NCBI GenBank assembly: GCA_950097015.1
Contig: CATNEN010000008.1
Span: 1,054,001 to 1,118,000 of the forward strand
Origin: Macrostomum hystrix
Lineage: Eukaryota; Platyhelminthes; Macrostomidae
Reading direction: 5' to 3'
DNA: 64,000 nt
Positions within the stretch are counted from its first letter, which is position 1. Each line of letters starts with the position of its first letter. Position numbers and translations under genes: made by a program. This document shows, piece after piece, positions 44,718-56,931 of the stretch. The notes under the pieces are model-generated. The model was given only the letters and a program-made list of their open reading frames with translations. It was not told the origin of the DNA and made no database searches.

Positions 44718-46860
44718 ATGCAGCTACCTCGCGGCGTCTCACCACAGCTGCTGCTAATTCAGCTCCTGCCGGTGTTCCTACTGACCAGCGCAGCCGAGGC
44801 GACGAGTCAGAAGCCTCCGTTGCCGCATTCGCCAGCCGAACTTCTTGCCATGGCGGCAGCTAGAAGCCCAACATCACCGCCAATGACAACAGCGACAACG
44901 CGTCAGCCAGCGAGTCGGCTATCCGCCAGCGAGCACATGTACCGCCTGTACCGCTTGATGCGTGACGACCCCCATGACCTCCAGCTCGGGCCTGTGGACG
45001 GCGCCCCGGACATTACGGGCCCCGTTGGCTCGGTCATTAGTCACAGCCTCATTGGTGAGCTACGTGGAGCCCGACTTCGTGCTCTGACCCGTACGAATAA
45101 TAATAATAGTAATATTCTGCCCATTTCGCTGACTCCTGAGCACACATACAAATAGATACTGTACGCAGGCACATGCTCACACAGGTGTATACATCTGCAT
45201 AGACTTTCTCATCGTTAGGCAGTGGATGCTTCACTGTGCCTTGGAGGTTGGCCCTCAAGGTAGTAAACAAGCCCCGAAGCCTTCTCTCCTCGGCTGCGCC
45301 CCAAATAAATGTGGCCTCGCCGCGGAATCGAGCTCAGAGACCTTGGTGCGAGAGGCAAACGCGTTAACCGCTCTGCCACTCACCCAACTGACTGAGGTGG
45401 AGAAATCCAGTAGAGATCAATATCGCGCCCGCCTGGAAACTAGAGCCCATCCATGACAGCTAGTCACGAAAGTAATAGACAAAGGTTGAATCAATTAGAC
45501 CAGCCTCAAAATATTTACTATTCACGGAGTAATAACAGGCCAACAAAGGACCCAAAGATAGCAATCTTTGTTTTTAGACAAACCCAAAATTATAAGTGAC
45601 TTGGCAAAGAAGCCTTGCTTAGGCCCTAGAGTGGAATGTAGGCAGTCCAATTCCTTAATTATTCACGATAGACAATTCCACGAATAAAACGAGTGTTTGG
45701 TTCTGTTTAACTGATGGCACGATCGCGTGAGGTAGGTGCGTGGGACCACCCTCGGGATGGCTTGGTCCCAGATCCCAGGAACAAAATTTGAATGAATAAT
45801 CAGTTTTAGAGTTGCAGTTGACATAAGATATCCATTTATGCTTTGATGGAGAAGAAAGCTAAATAATCATCTAAGCTTCATTCGATTTCTGCAAATCTCT
45901 CTTTACCCAACATGGGTAACATGGGTTCATTAGAATTTCACTAGACTTTTAATCACTTTTTCCTTCTTTTATGTATCTTAATAATACCCTGCTTCCTCTC
46001 AAATCCTAGTAGAATCACCCGAAGCCATGGTCGCCACCTTCAACGCTTCGTCACCGGAGACAGCGGAGCTGCTGGCCGCAGTGCAGCTCCGGCTCAGTCG
46101 CCGCGGCCTCGGCCTGGATAGACGAGGCCGCAGACTACTCGCTCACCGAGTGATCGCTCACGTGTGCGAGCGTCATGCCGGTGCGGGTCTCCTGCCAGCC
46201 CATGCCAATGAGCTCGCCGTCCAGCTGGATGGACACGAGTTCGAATCCTGCCGCAAAGCTGGCAACGGCAAAGTGACTGTCCGACTTGCTGTGCGACCGA
46301 CAACCTCCGACGCTGTCGAAAATTGGATGCCGAGCGCGTCGATTCACTCCAGACGTCGACGCGAGATCGGTGAGCCGCCGCAGCTTGTGACCTATCATCG
46401 GAGTCGGCAGCGCCGCGAGGTCCGACACTCCGCCAATAGGAGACGGCGTCGCGAGGGAGGCGGCGGCAGTGGTGGAAGTGCCAAACGGAGACGCCGCCAG
46501 AGCAGCTCCTCGCAGCAGCTGCGTCACGTCAGCTCCGACCTCAGCGCCGTTTGCCAGCGTCGTCCGCTGTACGTAGACTTCGCTGACATCGGCTGGGACT
46601 CCTGGATCGTCGCGCCGCAGGGCTTCGATGCCGGCTCCTGCGCCGGCCAGTGCCCGTTCCCGTTGAGCGATATCTTCAACGCCACAAATCACGCCATCCT
46701 GCAGATGACACTGCACAGCAGCCGGCCCTCGCGAGTCAACCCGCCGACCTGCGTGCCAGCCAAGCTGCGGCCCAAGACGCTCCTTTACCAGGGCAGTCAC
46801 AATGAGATTGTACTCAAGACATTCGACGAGATGGAAGTTGAATACTGTGCCTGTCGGTGA
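44718..46860 (+). CDS. BMP2/4: BMP2/4 (dpp)-class TGF-beta ligand
   Basis: Two coding exons, 44718-45054 and 46010-46860, phase 1 at the junction (ATTG/GTGAGC ... CTAG/TA), 395 residues, a usual BMP length. Signal peptide MQLPRGVSPQLLLIQLLPVF...EA; propeptide with the family's helix (SASEHMYRLYRLMRD). Basic cleavage sites include SRRRRE, RSRQRR, NRRRRR and KRRRR at 271-275, the last just before the mature domain. The knot domain starts at C294: RRPLYVDFADIGWDSWIVAP, C323, C327 (GQCPFPLSDIFNATNHAI, with an N-glycosylation site), C360, C392, C394, ending in CACR. The sequence class is BMP2/4 rather than BMP5-8. The cysteine that normally forms the inter-chain bond is replaced: NPPTCVP has Thr359 where BMPs have CC. 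This is a secreted morphogen acting through type I/II Ser/Thr kinase receptors. The intron holds a SINE. Confidence 0.93.
45085..45385 (-). mobile_element. tRNA-derived SINE (family A) in BMP intron
   Basis: Reverse-oriented, about 300 bp. Minus-strand head: TGGCAGAGCGG (A box, 45369-45379), GTTTGCCTCTCGCACC, then a B-box-like GCTCGATTCC (about 45324-45334). The tail is an (AAT)n-type run at 45090-45105. It begins about 30 bp after the BMP donor site. Compare 37775-38140 and 32950-33015. Confidence 0.85.
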
Positions 46861-47097
46861 TTTTACCCCGCACCCTCTGAGCCTCTCTGAGCACCATCTC
46901 CTGGTGAATCTAGCAAATTTCAGACGCTTTGCTGAAATGGCTTAGGATTAAAGAGCAGAACATTTCGGATGATTGCATAAATTGATTCTGTATCGCATCC
47001 AGTCAAGATTTTAAAACTCGGCCTGAGAGAATGCAACATCGGCTAAGTCTTTGTCTAAAATTTCAGCCTAGTTTTTCATAGCTTGCTTTGACGTAGA

Positions 47098-47103
47098 AAT
47101 AAA
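47098..47103 (+). terminator. poly(A) signal of the BMP gene
   Basis: AATAAA 238 bp after the BMP stop codon, in AT-rich sequence. Confidence 0.55.
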
Positions 47104-47109
47104 GCAAAC

Positions 47110-48240
47110 TAATTTAGCAAAAACTGATTCAGAGAGTCGGAGAGAACTTGAGAGCGTATCAGCAGCGGGAAGGAACCGTTTCTATGTGAATAAGGCCGTT
47201 AAAAAACTGCGGCTCAGAAAGCTTGCTTCCTCTGTGCAACAGACATCACTTGTGTTCTGGCTTACTATTTTACCTCTCTTCTTCCGGCCTTTCTATTCGG
47301 TTTTTCTGCTCGCTTAACGATTTCTCATTCGCCAGTCTCGAAACTGACAAAAGGAGAGATGATTTCTGCAATGGATTAAGTCACAGCGCCGCTCCCATCC
47401 TCATATGAGCGATCAATTTAGCATACTCATCTGCTCACCGCACTGCTTCTTTCGAAGAATTCTTCAAATCACAAGTCCCTACCTCGTGCTTCTATGTTGA
47501 CATGCAATTTTTTTTACTCAACGCACCGCGTTATTTAGCAAATATCCCCCTTGTCTTCGACCGCCGAACTGTGTCTGTCCAGTGGTCGTGTATCTTTTGC
47601 TCGATATATATTTATTTTACGGCTTGAATGCGTCATTTAGAGTGGTATTTGATGAAACTGTACCTCAACCAGTCAAATTTATATACAGGATAGCGAAAAC
47701 AATTTACTGAAATCCCATCACCTAATTATCCTGTAATAATCCTAGTTTTTGTACTATTGAACAAAACTGGATATTTCAGTTACCAACTTTTTCAAAGGAT
47801 TTCAGCTTTTGATTCGCACAAACGACTCTAAGTTAAAGCTTAGGCTGACACGCGTACTCATCAGTCTCATTGGTATTATTTTTTTATCGTTTTGGCATAA
47901 GTTCAAATTGAAAAGCTTTGTTTTTGTCTCAACTCGCATAACTTGATGCACTAATGTGTACATCTCGCGAGTCTGTGCATGTCGTTGTAAATGTTTACTA
48001 CGAGTTACGTTATTTTTTTGTTTAAAACAAACGCAAATCTGTCACTATAGCCTCCTTAAAGACTGATTCGAAATTGGTATCACCGGCACAATTTAATTAC
48101 GATAACCTCAGACTGCACTGTGAAAATATCTGGCACCAGTTTGAAGTTTAAAAGTTTCTTCTTGTTTTTTTTTCACTGACAAAAACACAAAATAAAGCTG
48201 TTTGCGAAACAAATTAAAGTCATTGTGCTTCTTTTCGCAT
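47110..48240. other. intergenic, nothing recognised
   Basis: No gene, array or element seen between the BMP poly(A) signal and the (CTGT)n tract. Confidence 0.5.
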
Positions 48241-48247
48241 GCCTGCC

Positions 48248-48248
<1 letters not shown>

Positions 48249-48319
<71 letters not shown>

Positions 48320-48342
48320 GCCTGTCTGTCTGTCTGTCTGTC
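48249..48342. repeat. (CTGT)n microsatellite
   Basis: About 23 tetranucleotide copies with one CCTG interruption. Frames reading SVCL or QTDR repeats are artefacts. Confidence 0.97.
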
Positions 48343-48344
48343 TT

Positions 48345-49440
48345 TACCTCTCCACCCCCATGCAAAGCTATCTAATTGCAGTCGCAGCACTGGAAGGCAG
48401 TGCCCTAGCTGCATACTGCAAGCATAGCAGTCCACACACTGGACCAACCAGCGCTGCCGATTTGCATTTTTGTATCAAAAATCCCTAAACTACAGGCATG
48501 TTCTTATTGCTAAAACATTCTTTCAATTTCAGGCCTCAAAGGTCAGAGTTTTTTAATGTAACAAGGGACAAACAAGGCGACACACTTTGTTCGTCGGATG
48601 ACTCAGGAAAATTACCATATTTTCCGTTCCATTAGGCGATCCGCTGCAGTTGATTCCGAATGATGGCGAGTTACATAATTTGCTGCTTTATCGACAACGA
48701 TCTGCAACTGGCTGTTCTGTTTGCGGAAAATAATTTCAATTTAAAGCAAAAATGACTGACAGAGCATAGTGGCTGAGTAAAATATATCTAATTATCTAAC
48801 TGATGAGGATCTGCAATCTCAATACTGGAATCAAGATTCATCACTGTGAGTAGCCTGCCCGCTAAAAACTATAATTTAGTAGTTGCTGAAGAGTCTTCGG
48901 TCAGACTCAATGATTGGTAATTCTGCTGGCTATGCGATTGGCATGTAGAAGTGCTGGATATGCATGCAAATTACTCTACCCTGTCAGATAACTCGGCCAG
49001 TGATAAGAGCATCTAACTTCTGAACGACAGGTCTTTGAAAAATACAGCTTGATGCTGTTCACTCCATGGACTGGGATCTAGGTATTTCTATTACAATATA
49101 CTAAAAAGTAAAAGTGTGTGTGTGTCAATTGACTTAATGTAAAAAGAGGTCTCATCGTCGATCTAGCGAATGCATTGTCCGATTTTCGAGATTCTTTCTA
49201 TAAAAATGAGAATGGCTAATGGCCTTGTTCTTTTCATAGCTTAATTTTCTCGATATTTTGAGAGCAGAATATTTTAACAAAAACATGAGAGTAAAAGAAA
49301 ACATTAAAGTAAATATTATAGCTCAATAAAGTTATTTTAATGGATGGCATCTGGTATTATATAAATGGTATGAGGTTTCTAAAGAAAGGCATTTTATTTC
49401 CTGGAGAAGCCATGAGATTTCCGGGGAAAGCGTAGGTTAT
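48345..49440. other. AT-rich stretch without recognised gene
   Basis: Contains one copy of the dispersed palindromic motif (CTCCATGGACTGGG at about 49063) and a GTGTGTGTG run. Nothing else recognised. Confidence 0.5.
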
Positions 49441-49479
49441 TATGTAAATGACATATGATTTATGAGGACGAGAATTAGA

Positions 49480-50235
49480 TTTCCAGGAAAAGGCAAGAGA
49501 CTTCCGGGGTATAGCATGAGATTTCCAGGGTATAGCATGAGATTTCCAGGGAATGGCATGAGATTTCCAGGGTATAGCATGAGATTTCCAGGGTATAGCA
49601 TGAGATTTCCAGGGTATAGCATGAGATTTCCAGGGTATAGCATGAGATTTCCAGGAAATAGCATGAGATTTCAAGGGAATAGCATGAGATTTCCAGGGTA
49701 TAGCATGAGAGTTCCAGGGTATAGCATGAGATTTCCAGGGTATAGCATGAGATTTCCAGGGAATAGCATGAGATTTCCAGGGAATAGCATGAGAGTTCCA
49801 GGGTATAGCATGAGATTTCCAGGGTATAGCATGAGATTTCCAGGGAATAGCATGAGATTTCCAGGGTATAGCATGAGATTTCCGGGGAATAGCATGAGAT
49901 TTCCGGGGAAAGCGTGGGTTATTAAGTAAATGACATATGATTTATGAGGACGAGAATTAGATTTCCAGGAAAAGGCAAGAGACTTCCGGGGTATAGCATG
50001 AGATTTCCAGGGAATGGCATGAGATTTCCAGGGTATAGCATGAGATTTCCAGGGTATAGCATGAGATTTCCAGGGTATAGCATGAGATTTCCAGGGTATA
50101 GCATGAGATTTCCAGGGTATAGCATGAGATTTCCAGGGTATAGCATGAGATTTCCAGGGTATAGCATGAGATTTCCAGGGAATAGCATGAGATTTCCAGG
50201 GTATAGCATGAGATTTCCAGGGGATAGCATTAACA
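49480..50235. repeat. 21-bp satellite, two tandem blocks
   Basis: About 35 copies of AGCATGAGATTTCCAGGGTA(T). The block at 49450-49930, including its unusual left edge (GACATATGATTTATGAGGAC), is repeated from 49932, an offset of 482 bp. The 21-bp period gives open frames (SMRFPGY and others) without coding meaning. Confidence 0.95.
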
Positions 50236-52845
50236 ATCGATGTGGAAGCATCTATTATCCAGGAGGAAACACTAATTATCCATGGGAAAGCATGAATTAT
50301 CCAGGAAAATCATAAATTATCCAGGGAAGCATGAAATAACAAGTAACAAGTATGAATTATCAAGGGCGAAGCATGAGTTATCGACAAAATTGCATGACTT
50401 GTTGAGACGGTAGAATAAATTATACAGGGGGTAGCATGCATTTAAAAGGGGAAGCATGAATTAACGTAGGAAAAGCATAAATTAAGAAGATTGCATAAAT
50501 TAATGAGCGGGTAGCAAGATTTGTCCAGGGATAGCATGATGTAACAAAGTGGTAGCATGAACTATTGAGCGGGTAGCAAGATTTGTCCAGGGATAGCATG
50601 ATGTAACAAAGTGGTAGCATGAACTATTGAGGGGAAAGCAAAAAATTTTGACGATGTGACATAAATTATTGAAGAAAAAACAAATTATTTTTAATTAGGT
50701 AGCAAGAATCATCGAGAAGGTACCATTAATTTTCGAGGGAAAAGCATGAATTATCTATTGGGTAGCATGAATTGTCGACCATGGAGCATGAAATATCAAT
50801 GGAGAGAATGTACTATCGACGAAATTGCATGAATTATTAAAGAAAACCATAAACTATCGATTGGGTAGCATGAGTTAACGATGAAAAAGAATGTTACATC
50901 AGTGGGGAAGCATTAACAATCGAAAGTGAAAGCGTGAAATATCCAGGGGAAGAATAATTTATCGATGGAAAGCATGAATTATCGAAGGGGAAGCATGATA
51001 TATGAGGGAAAAGAATGATTTATCGAGGGGGTACCATGAATTTTCAAGGAAGGAGCATGAATTATCGAGGGGAAAGAATGTAACATCGATTGGAAGCATG
51101 AATTATCGAGGAGAAGCGTAAATTATTGGGGGTAAAGCATGAATCATCGAAGAGAAGCATAAATTATTGTGGGGACAGCATGAATCATCGAAGAGAAGCA
51201 TAAATTATTGGGGGGACAGCATGAATCATCGAAGAGAAGCATAAATTATTGGGGGTAAAGCATGAATCATCGAAGAGAAGCATAAATTATTGGGGGTAAA
51301 GCATGAATCATCGAAGAGAAGCATAAATTATTGTGGGGACAGCATGAATCATCGAGGAGAAGCATAAATTATTGGGGGGACAGCATGAATCATCGAGGAG
51401 AAGCATAAATTATTGTGGGGACAGCATGAATCATCGAGGAGAAGCATAAATTATTGTGGGACAGCATGAATCATCGAGGAGAAGCATAAATTATTGTGGG
51501 ACAGCATGAATCATCGAGGAGAAGCATAAATTATTGTGGGACAGCATGAATCATCGAGGAGAAGCATAAATTATTGTGGGGACAGCATGAATCATCGAGG
51601 AGAAGCATAAATTATTGTGGGGACAGCATGAATTTTCGAGGGAAGCGTAAATTATTGTGGGGACAGCATGAATTATCGAGGGGAAGCGTAAATTATTGTG
51701 GGGACAGCATGAATTTTCGAGGAGAAGCATAAATTATTGTGGGGACAGCATGAATTATCGAGGAGAAGCATAAATTATTGGGGGGACAGCATGAATTATC
51801 GAGGAGAAGCATAAATTATTGGGGGGACAGCATGAATTATCGAGGAGAAGCATAAATTATTGTGGGGACAGCATGAATTATCGAGGAGAAGCATAAATTA
51901 TTGGGGGGACAGCATGAATTATCGAGGAGAAGCATAAATTATTGTGGGGACAGCATGAATTATCGAGGAGAAGCATAAATTATTGGGGGGACAGCATGAA
52001 TCATCGAGGAGAAGCATAAATTATTGTGGGGACAGCATGAATTTTCGAGGAGAAGCGTAAATTATTGGGGGGAAAGCATGAATTATCGAGGAGAAGCATA
52101 AATTATTGGGGGGACAGCATGAATTATCGAGGAGAAGCATAAATTATTGTGGGGACAGCATGAATTTTCGAGGAGAAGCGTAAATTATTGGGGGGAAAGC
52201 ATGAATTATCGAGGAGAAGCATAAATTATTGGGGGGAAAGCATGAATTTTCGAGGGGAAGCGTAAATTATTGGGGGGGAAGCATGAATTTTCGAGGGGAA
52301 GCGTAAATTATTGGGGGGGAAGCATGAATTTTCGAGGGGAAAGAATGTAACATCGAGGGGAAGCATGAATTTTCGAGGGGAAAGAATGTAACATCGAGGG
52401 GAAGCATGAATTTTCGAGGGGAAAGAATGTGACATCGAGGGAAGGATGAATTTTCGAGGGAAGCATAAATTATCAAAGGGTAAAATTGTTGTTCAACTGG
52501 CTTGCATGAATTATTGAGGGGTAAAGAATAAATGAAGATATCAATTTTTTTATTCCAGAAATCATGGATAGCAACATGATATATTGCGTGTCGTTTGTGG
52601 GTAAAAGCATTAGACATCTAAGTAATATCTTGATTTCTTGTAAGAATTTTATGAGATTGCCAGGAGAAAGAATGAGATTTTCAGGTAATCGTTTTCAGGG
52701 AAATTTTTTAAGACGATAGCATGATTTTGTAAAGAGGGTAGCATGATTTATCGAAGGGGTAGCATGAATTATTGAGGAGAAAGCATAAACTGTCGAGGGG
52801 AAGCATGAAACTACGAGGGAAAGAATGAATTATCAAGGGGAAAGG
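50236..52845. repeat. degenerate 20/41-bp satellite related to the 21-bp array
   Basis: Units keep the AGCATGAATTATC.AGG core of the 21-bp array next door. They are irregular at 50.2-51.1 kb, and from about 51.1 to 52.3 kb form a regular about 41-bp dimer (GCATGAATTATCGAGGAG plus AAGCATAAATTATTGGGG). A 62-bp duplication lies at 50510-50635. Confidence 0.9.
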
Positions 52846-53172
52846 ACATTAGTTCTCTGCTGCTGAGGGGACATTAGTTCTCTGCTGCTGAGGGGACATT
52901 AGTTCTCTGCTGCTGAGGGGACATTAGTTCTCTGCTGCTGGCGGGACATTAGTTCTCTGCTGCTGAGGGGACATTAGTTCTCTGCTGCTGAGGGGACATT
53001 AGTTCTCTGCTGCTGAGGGGACATTAGTTCTCTGCTGCTGGCGGGACATTAGTTCTCTGCTGCTGAGGGGACATTAGTTCTCTGCTGCTGAGGGGACATT
53101 AGTTCTCTGCTGCTGAGGGGACATTAGTTCTCTGCTGCTGAGGGGACATTAGTTCTCTGCTGCTGAGGGGAC
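52845..53172. repeat. 25-bp minisatellite
   Basis: About 13 nearly identical copies of a unit with GGGGACATTAGTTCTCTGCT. Variant GCGGGACATT appears twice, 125 bp apart (five units), suggesting block duplication. Confidence 0.96.
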
Positions 53173-54035
53173 AGTATTCGCATGTACCTTTGTAGCATTA
53201 AGCTGAGTAGTATCAAACGTAAGTTACTTTTGTAATTTTGCCCCAATGGGGCTCTTGGTGTACAGACGGATGTCGCAGAATGTATTCGAGCTCAGACTAA
53301 ATATTTTTGTATTTAGTGAGAATTCAAATTCTTGTTGAATCGCAATCAAGTATATTCGCAATCAGGGAAATTATTTCTGACGAAATGAGTTTTCGTTTTC
53401 TTTTACTTTCAGGTGTGTTTTGTCATTACATGTCATTACTGCATTACACTGTTTTGTCTGAACAGTAGTGCCCCCCAAGGGGGGCTTAGTGTGCTAGTCT
53501 ATTTCTATAATTTCTAGCCTTCTATCTAAATGCATGTGCGCTACTGAGAGTAGTTTTGGGGTATTATTGGCTACTATTTTTATGACGAGTCAGGAATTAT
53601 TGTCCTATTAATATTTTTTGAGGTATTTTTTGAGGTTTAAAAGTAATTTATTGAGGTGTCCGCCACACTGAGAGGCTGCAACAATTCCTGTGGCGAGACA
53701 CGATTTGAATATCTTATAGGAACCCGCAAAAAAACCCTGTTTGGCAACTGGACGAACAAGCTATTCAAACTGAGGCCATAAATTACTCCTGGTTAGTATT
53801 TTATGATAGAGAAGCTGTAATATTCATACCTTCAGCATTTCTTTCTCTGCGCTTTTTTAATATGCAAAGCAATTCAGGTAAAATAATACTTGCTCACGTG
53901 TTAGACAAGGGTCTCTAACTCTGCTGCCACAGTCTATTGAGCTCCTGGCTGGCGTGGCACGTGTTGAGTCGTTCTTATCTAGTTTTTTTCTGTGCTCAAG
54001 CTGGCGGGTAGACAGAGATATTTGTTCAGCTGTGA

Positions 54036-54043
54036 TATATAAG
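54036..54043 (+). promoter_or_regulatory. TATA box of the small acidic secreted protein gene
   Basis: TATATAAG, 92 bp before the ATG at 54135. Expected initiation near 54066 leaves a 5'UTR of about 70 bp. Confidence 0.55.
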
Positions 54044-54134
54044 TGGCTGCAAATGATACGCAGATGGGCTTAAAGACACTCCGAACAGAAAAAACCTTTG
54101 CCAGCAACAGACTCTCATCAGTGTTGAACCCGCC

Positions 54135-54782
<648 letters not shown>

Positions 54783-54789
54783 AGTGGTA

Positions 54790-55470
54790 CACAAGGCTGG
54801 CTGGTCGAAATTAGAAGTTACAAAAAACGGCGCGATTTTTTACTTAAACATTTTATTACGTTTGTTTCCATAAAATGTAAAAAAAATATTCTATCAAAGA
54901 ATACAGTTCTTGGTACATAAATAATAGTTTAAAAGCATAAAAATGCTGCCTAATGTAAGTTAAAAATAGGGTAAAAAGGCGCAGCAGTCTAATATTAGTT
55001 TTTCATATTTTATTTTTTACAAAAAATTACAATAATTTTTTTTAATTACAAGCAATTTGATATTTGTTGACAAGAGATTAAAGTGAAGCGAGAGCTGGAG
55101 ACGGCTGAAATCGAGTCTAAAATAATTCCGTGTTTCAAAACAAACTGAGGCGGAAAATAATTTAAATGTTTCGTCGAATTTCCTCCGTCGAGGAATGATA
55201 CTTCACGCTAGAACGATTCAAAGCTAGAAAAACAAGCAAATCAGGCAATCAGCTTTGTTATGATGAGGGCTGATAGCGGATATGCAGAATGAATCAAATA
55301 TTTAAAAAAATATTTTTCGAGTCTACCAAAGTTTAAATACACAAGCCGGCACACGCTAAAACAGACCTGGCATAGGCGTTACTTTCTCATTGCTGGGATT
55401 TTTAATTATGGATTAGTCCTATAGTGAGGAAAAAACGCGTAACAAGTCCCAATCAGGAAATTTGTTTCTT
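54790..55470. other. AT-rich intergenic stretch
   Basis: Nothing recognised. Confidence 0.5.
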
Positions 55471-55474
55471 AGTT

Positions 55475-55652
55475 TCGTTTCTTAGAAACGAAGTTTCGTT
55501 TCTTAGAAAAGAAAGTTTTTAAGTTTCTTAGAAACGAAGTTTCGTTTCTTAGAAAAGAAAGTTTTTAAGTTTCTTAGAAACGAAGTTTCGTTTCTTAGAA
55601 AAGAAAGTTTTTAAGTTTCTTAGAAACGAAAGTTTTTAAGTTTCTTAGAAAG
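55475..55652. repeat. short tandem array of hairpin-forming units
   Basis: Three to four copies of a roughly 48-bp unit containing GAAACGAA-GT-TTCGTTTC, a perfect inverted repeat with a two-base centre. It abuts the truncated end of the mariner relic. Confidence 0.85.
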
Positions 55653-55669
55653 AATTTTCTGCGGCTGCA

Positions 55670-56132
55670 TGGCGTTGACAGAAAAATACACTATCGATGC
55701 AGTGTGAGCGCTCGCGTTGTCCTGGTGCAGCTGGATGCCTCGGGTTCCAGTGTTTGGTCGCCTCTGGCACCAAACGCTGATGATTTGAGGAATGCAGTGG
55801 CTGGTGTACCATGCTGCAGTCACTGTGCGATGGTCCTCAAGGGGCACCGACACCAGATGGCCGGAGACGGTGATGAAGGAGGCCACCATCTTCTTTCCGA
55901 CACTCCGGGGCCTCTGCAACTTTGTCAGATGGTCATCACGGGAAAAGCACCTGACTGTGGACTGACGCTTTGTCTCTGGGTCATGCTGGCATACCCAAGT
56001 CTCATCACCACCAACAATGTCAAAAAGCTTTCTTGATGCTCCTCCGTCGAATTCTTTCAGCGTTTTCTCGCACCAGTCCCCCTTGCCTGTCTCTGCTGAA
56101 GTGACAGCGAATGGGGTACCCATCGGGCGCAC
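55670..56132 (-). pseudogene. truncated mariner-family transposase relic
   Basis: The minus-strand frame contains mariner transposase landmarks: GDETWV with the first catalytic Asp, YDPETKRQST-like segment (HDPETKRQST), SVGKKMVASF, VPLEDHRTVTA, and the second catalytic Asp in HQDNASAHTA. The N-terminal DNA-binding region and everything after the second Asp, including the third catalytic Asp, are missing. On the 3' side the frame runs into the hairpin array. No terminal repeats were found around it. It is an inactive old copy. Confidence 0.85.
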
Positions 56133-56139
56133 AGCTTAC

Positions 56140-56870
56140 TTTAGTGATCATTGGTCCCAACATAATGAGTTGTACTTACCACCTCGAGGTTTTTAGCAGT
56201 TTGAATCGGCGCTTTGTTACCGAAAGGATGACAGCTTTCTATCAAAAACACTGCGGCCACTGACAAGATGCTATCTATTCATTACTTGTGCTTTTTGTTT
56301 ATTATCAAAGCCCAAGTGAAAGTGCTTGTCACTTAAATTTTGACGAAAAATAAAAAATCTGACAGTTTATTATAGCATATTCGCGTTCTGAAAAGCGGAG
56401 TGTTTACTAAGCGGAGTGAAAAGCGTAGGCTATAAGATGCAGAGATCGGGCGAACTTCGGTCAATGATTGCTGCCAAGGTTTTGCCTTTGTTGCTAATTT
56501 AAGCACTTCGCACTTAAATATTAACTTATAAAAAGTGATCCTTTTTGCGCAATAGAACATCGCATAAGCTTACAGAAATGCTATTTTGGTTTGCTTTTAT
56601 TTCGAGACTTTTCTAGTTAACTTAATTTAATACTTTTTTAATAAACTTGGAGTCATGGCAGAAAGTCATTAGTTTATTACGTGATTAACTGATGCTCACC
56701 TGTAAGGACGATGAGCATACGAGCGTGCATTCCACGACTTGCTTCTAGTAGCCAATGGGAGCCGACTGGTCCAAATTTGGATTTCTTTCAGCATGGGGCC
56801 AGCAGGAAAAACTAATTGCGGGTGGTGTTGAGGTGGGGTGGGTAGCGGCCCTCCCGGTGGGGGCGGCGGC
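56140..56870. other. intergenic, promoter-side region
   Basis: Nothing recognised until a GC-rich stretch at 56815-56875 (GGGGGCGGCGGCCGCC) just before the TATA box of the cysteine-rich gene. Confidence 0.5.
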
Positions 56871-56878
56871 CGCCAAGC

Positions 56879-56886
56879 CTATATAT
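56879..56886 (+). promoter_or_regulatory. TATA box of the CX3C-rich secreted protein gene
   Basis: TATATATA right after a GC-rich segment. Initiation would fall near 56910, followed by a short first exon ending at 57003 (CGCTGC/GTAAGT). Confidence 0.55.
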
Positions 56887-56931
56887 ACTGATTGCCGGTC
56901 GGGCTAAACTAGCACACATAGTTGTCAGCCG

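Noticed and set aside
45226-45456. 76-codon plus-strand frame
   Set aside because: Lies within the family A SINE inside the BMP intron.
49357-50315. SMRFPGY / NLMLYPG repeat ORFs on both strands
   Set aside because: 21-bp satellite keeps all frames open; no signal peptide or gene context.
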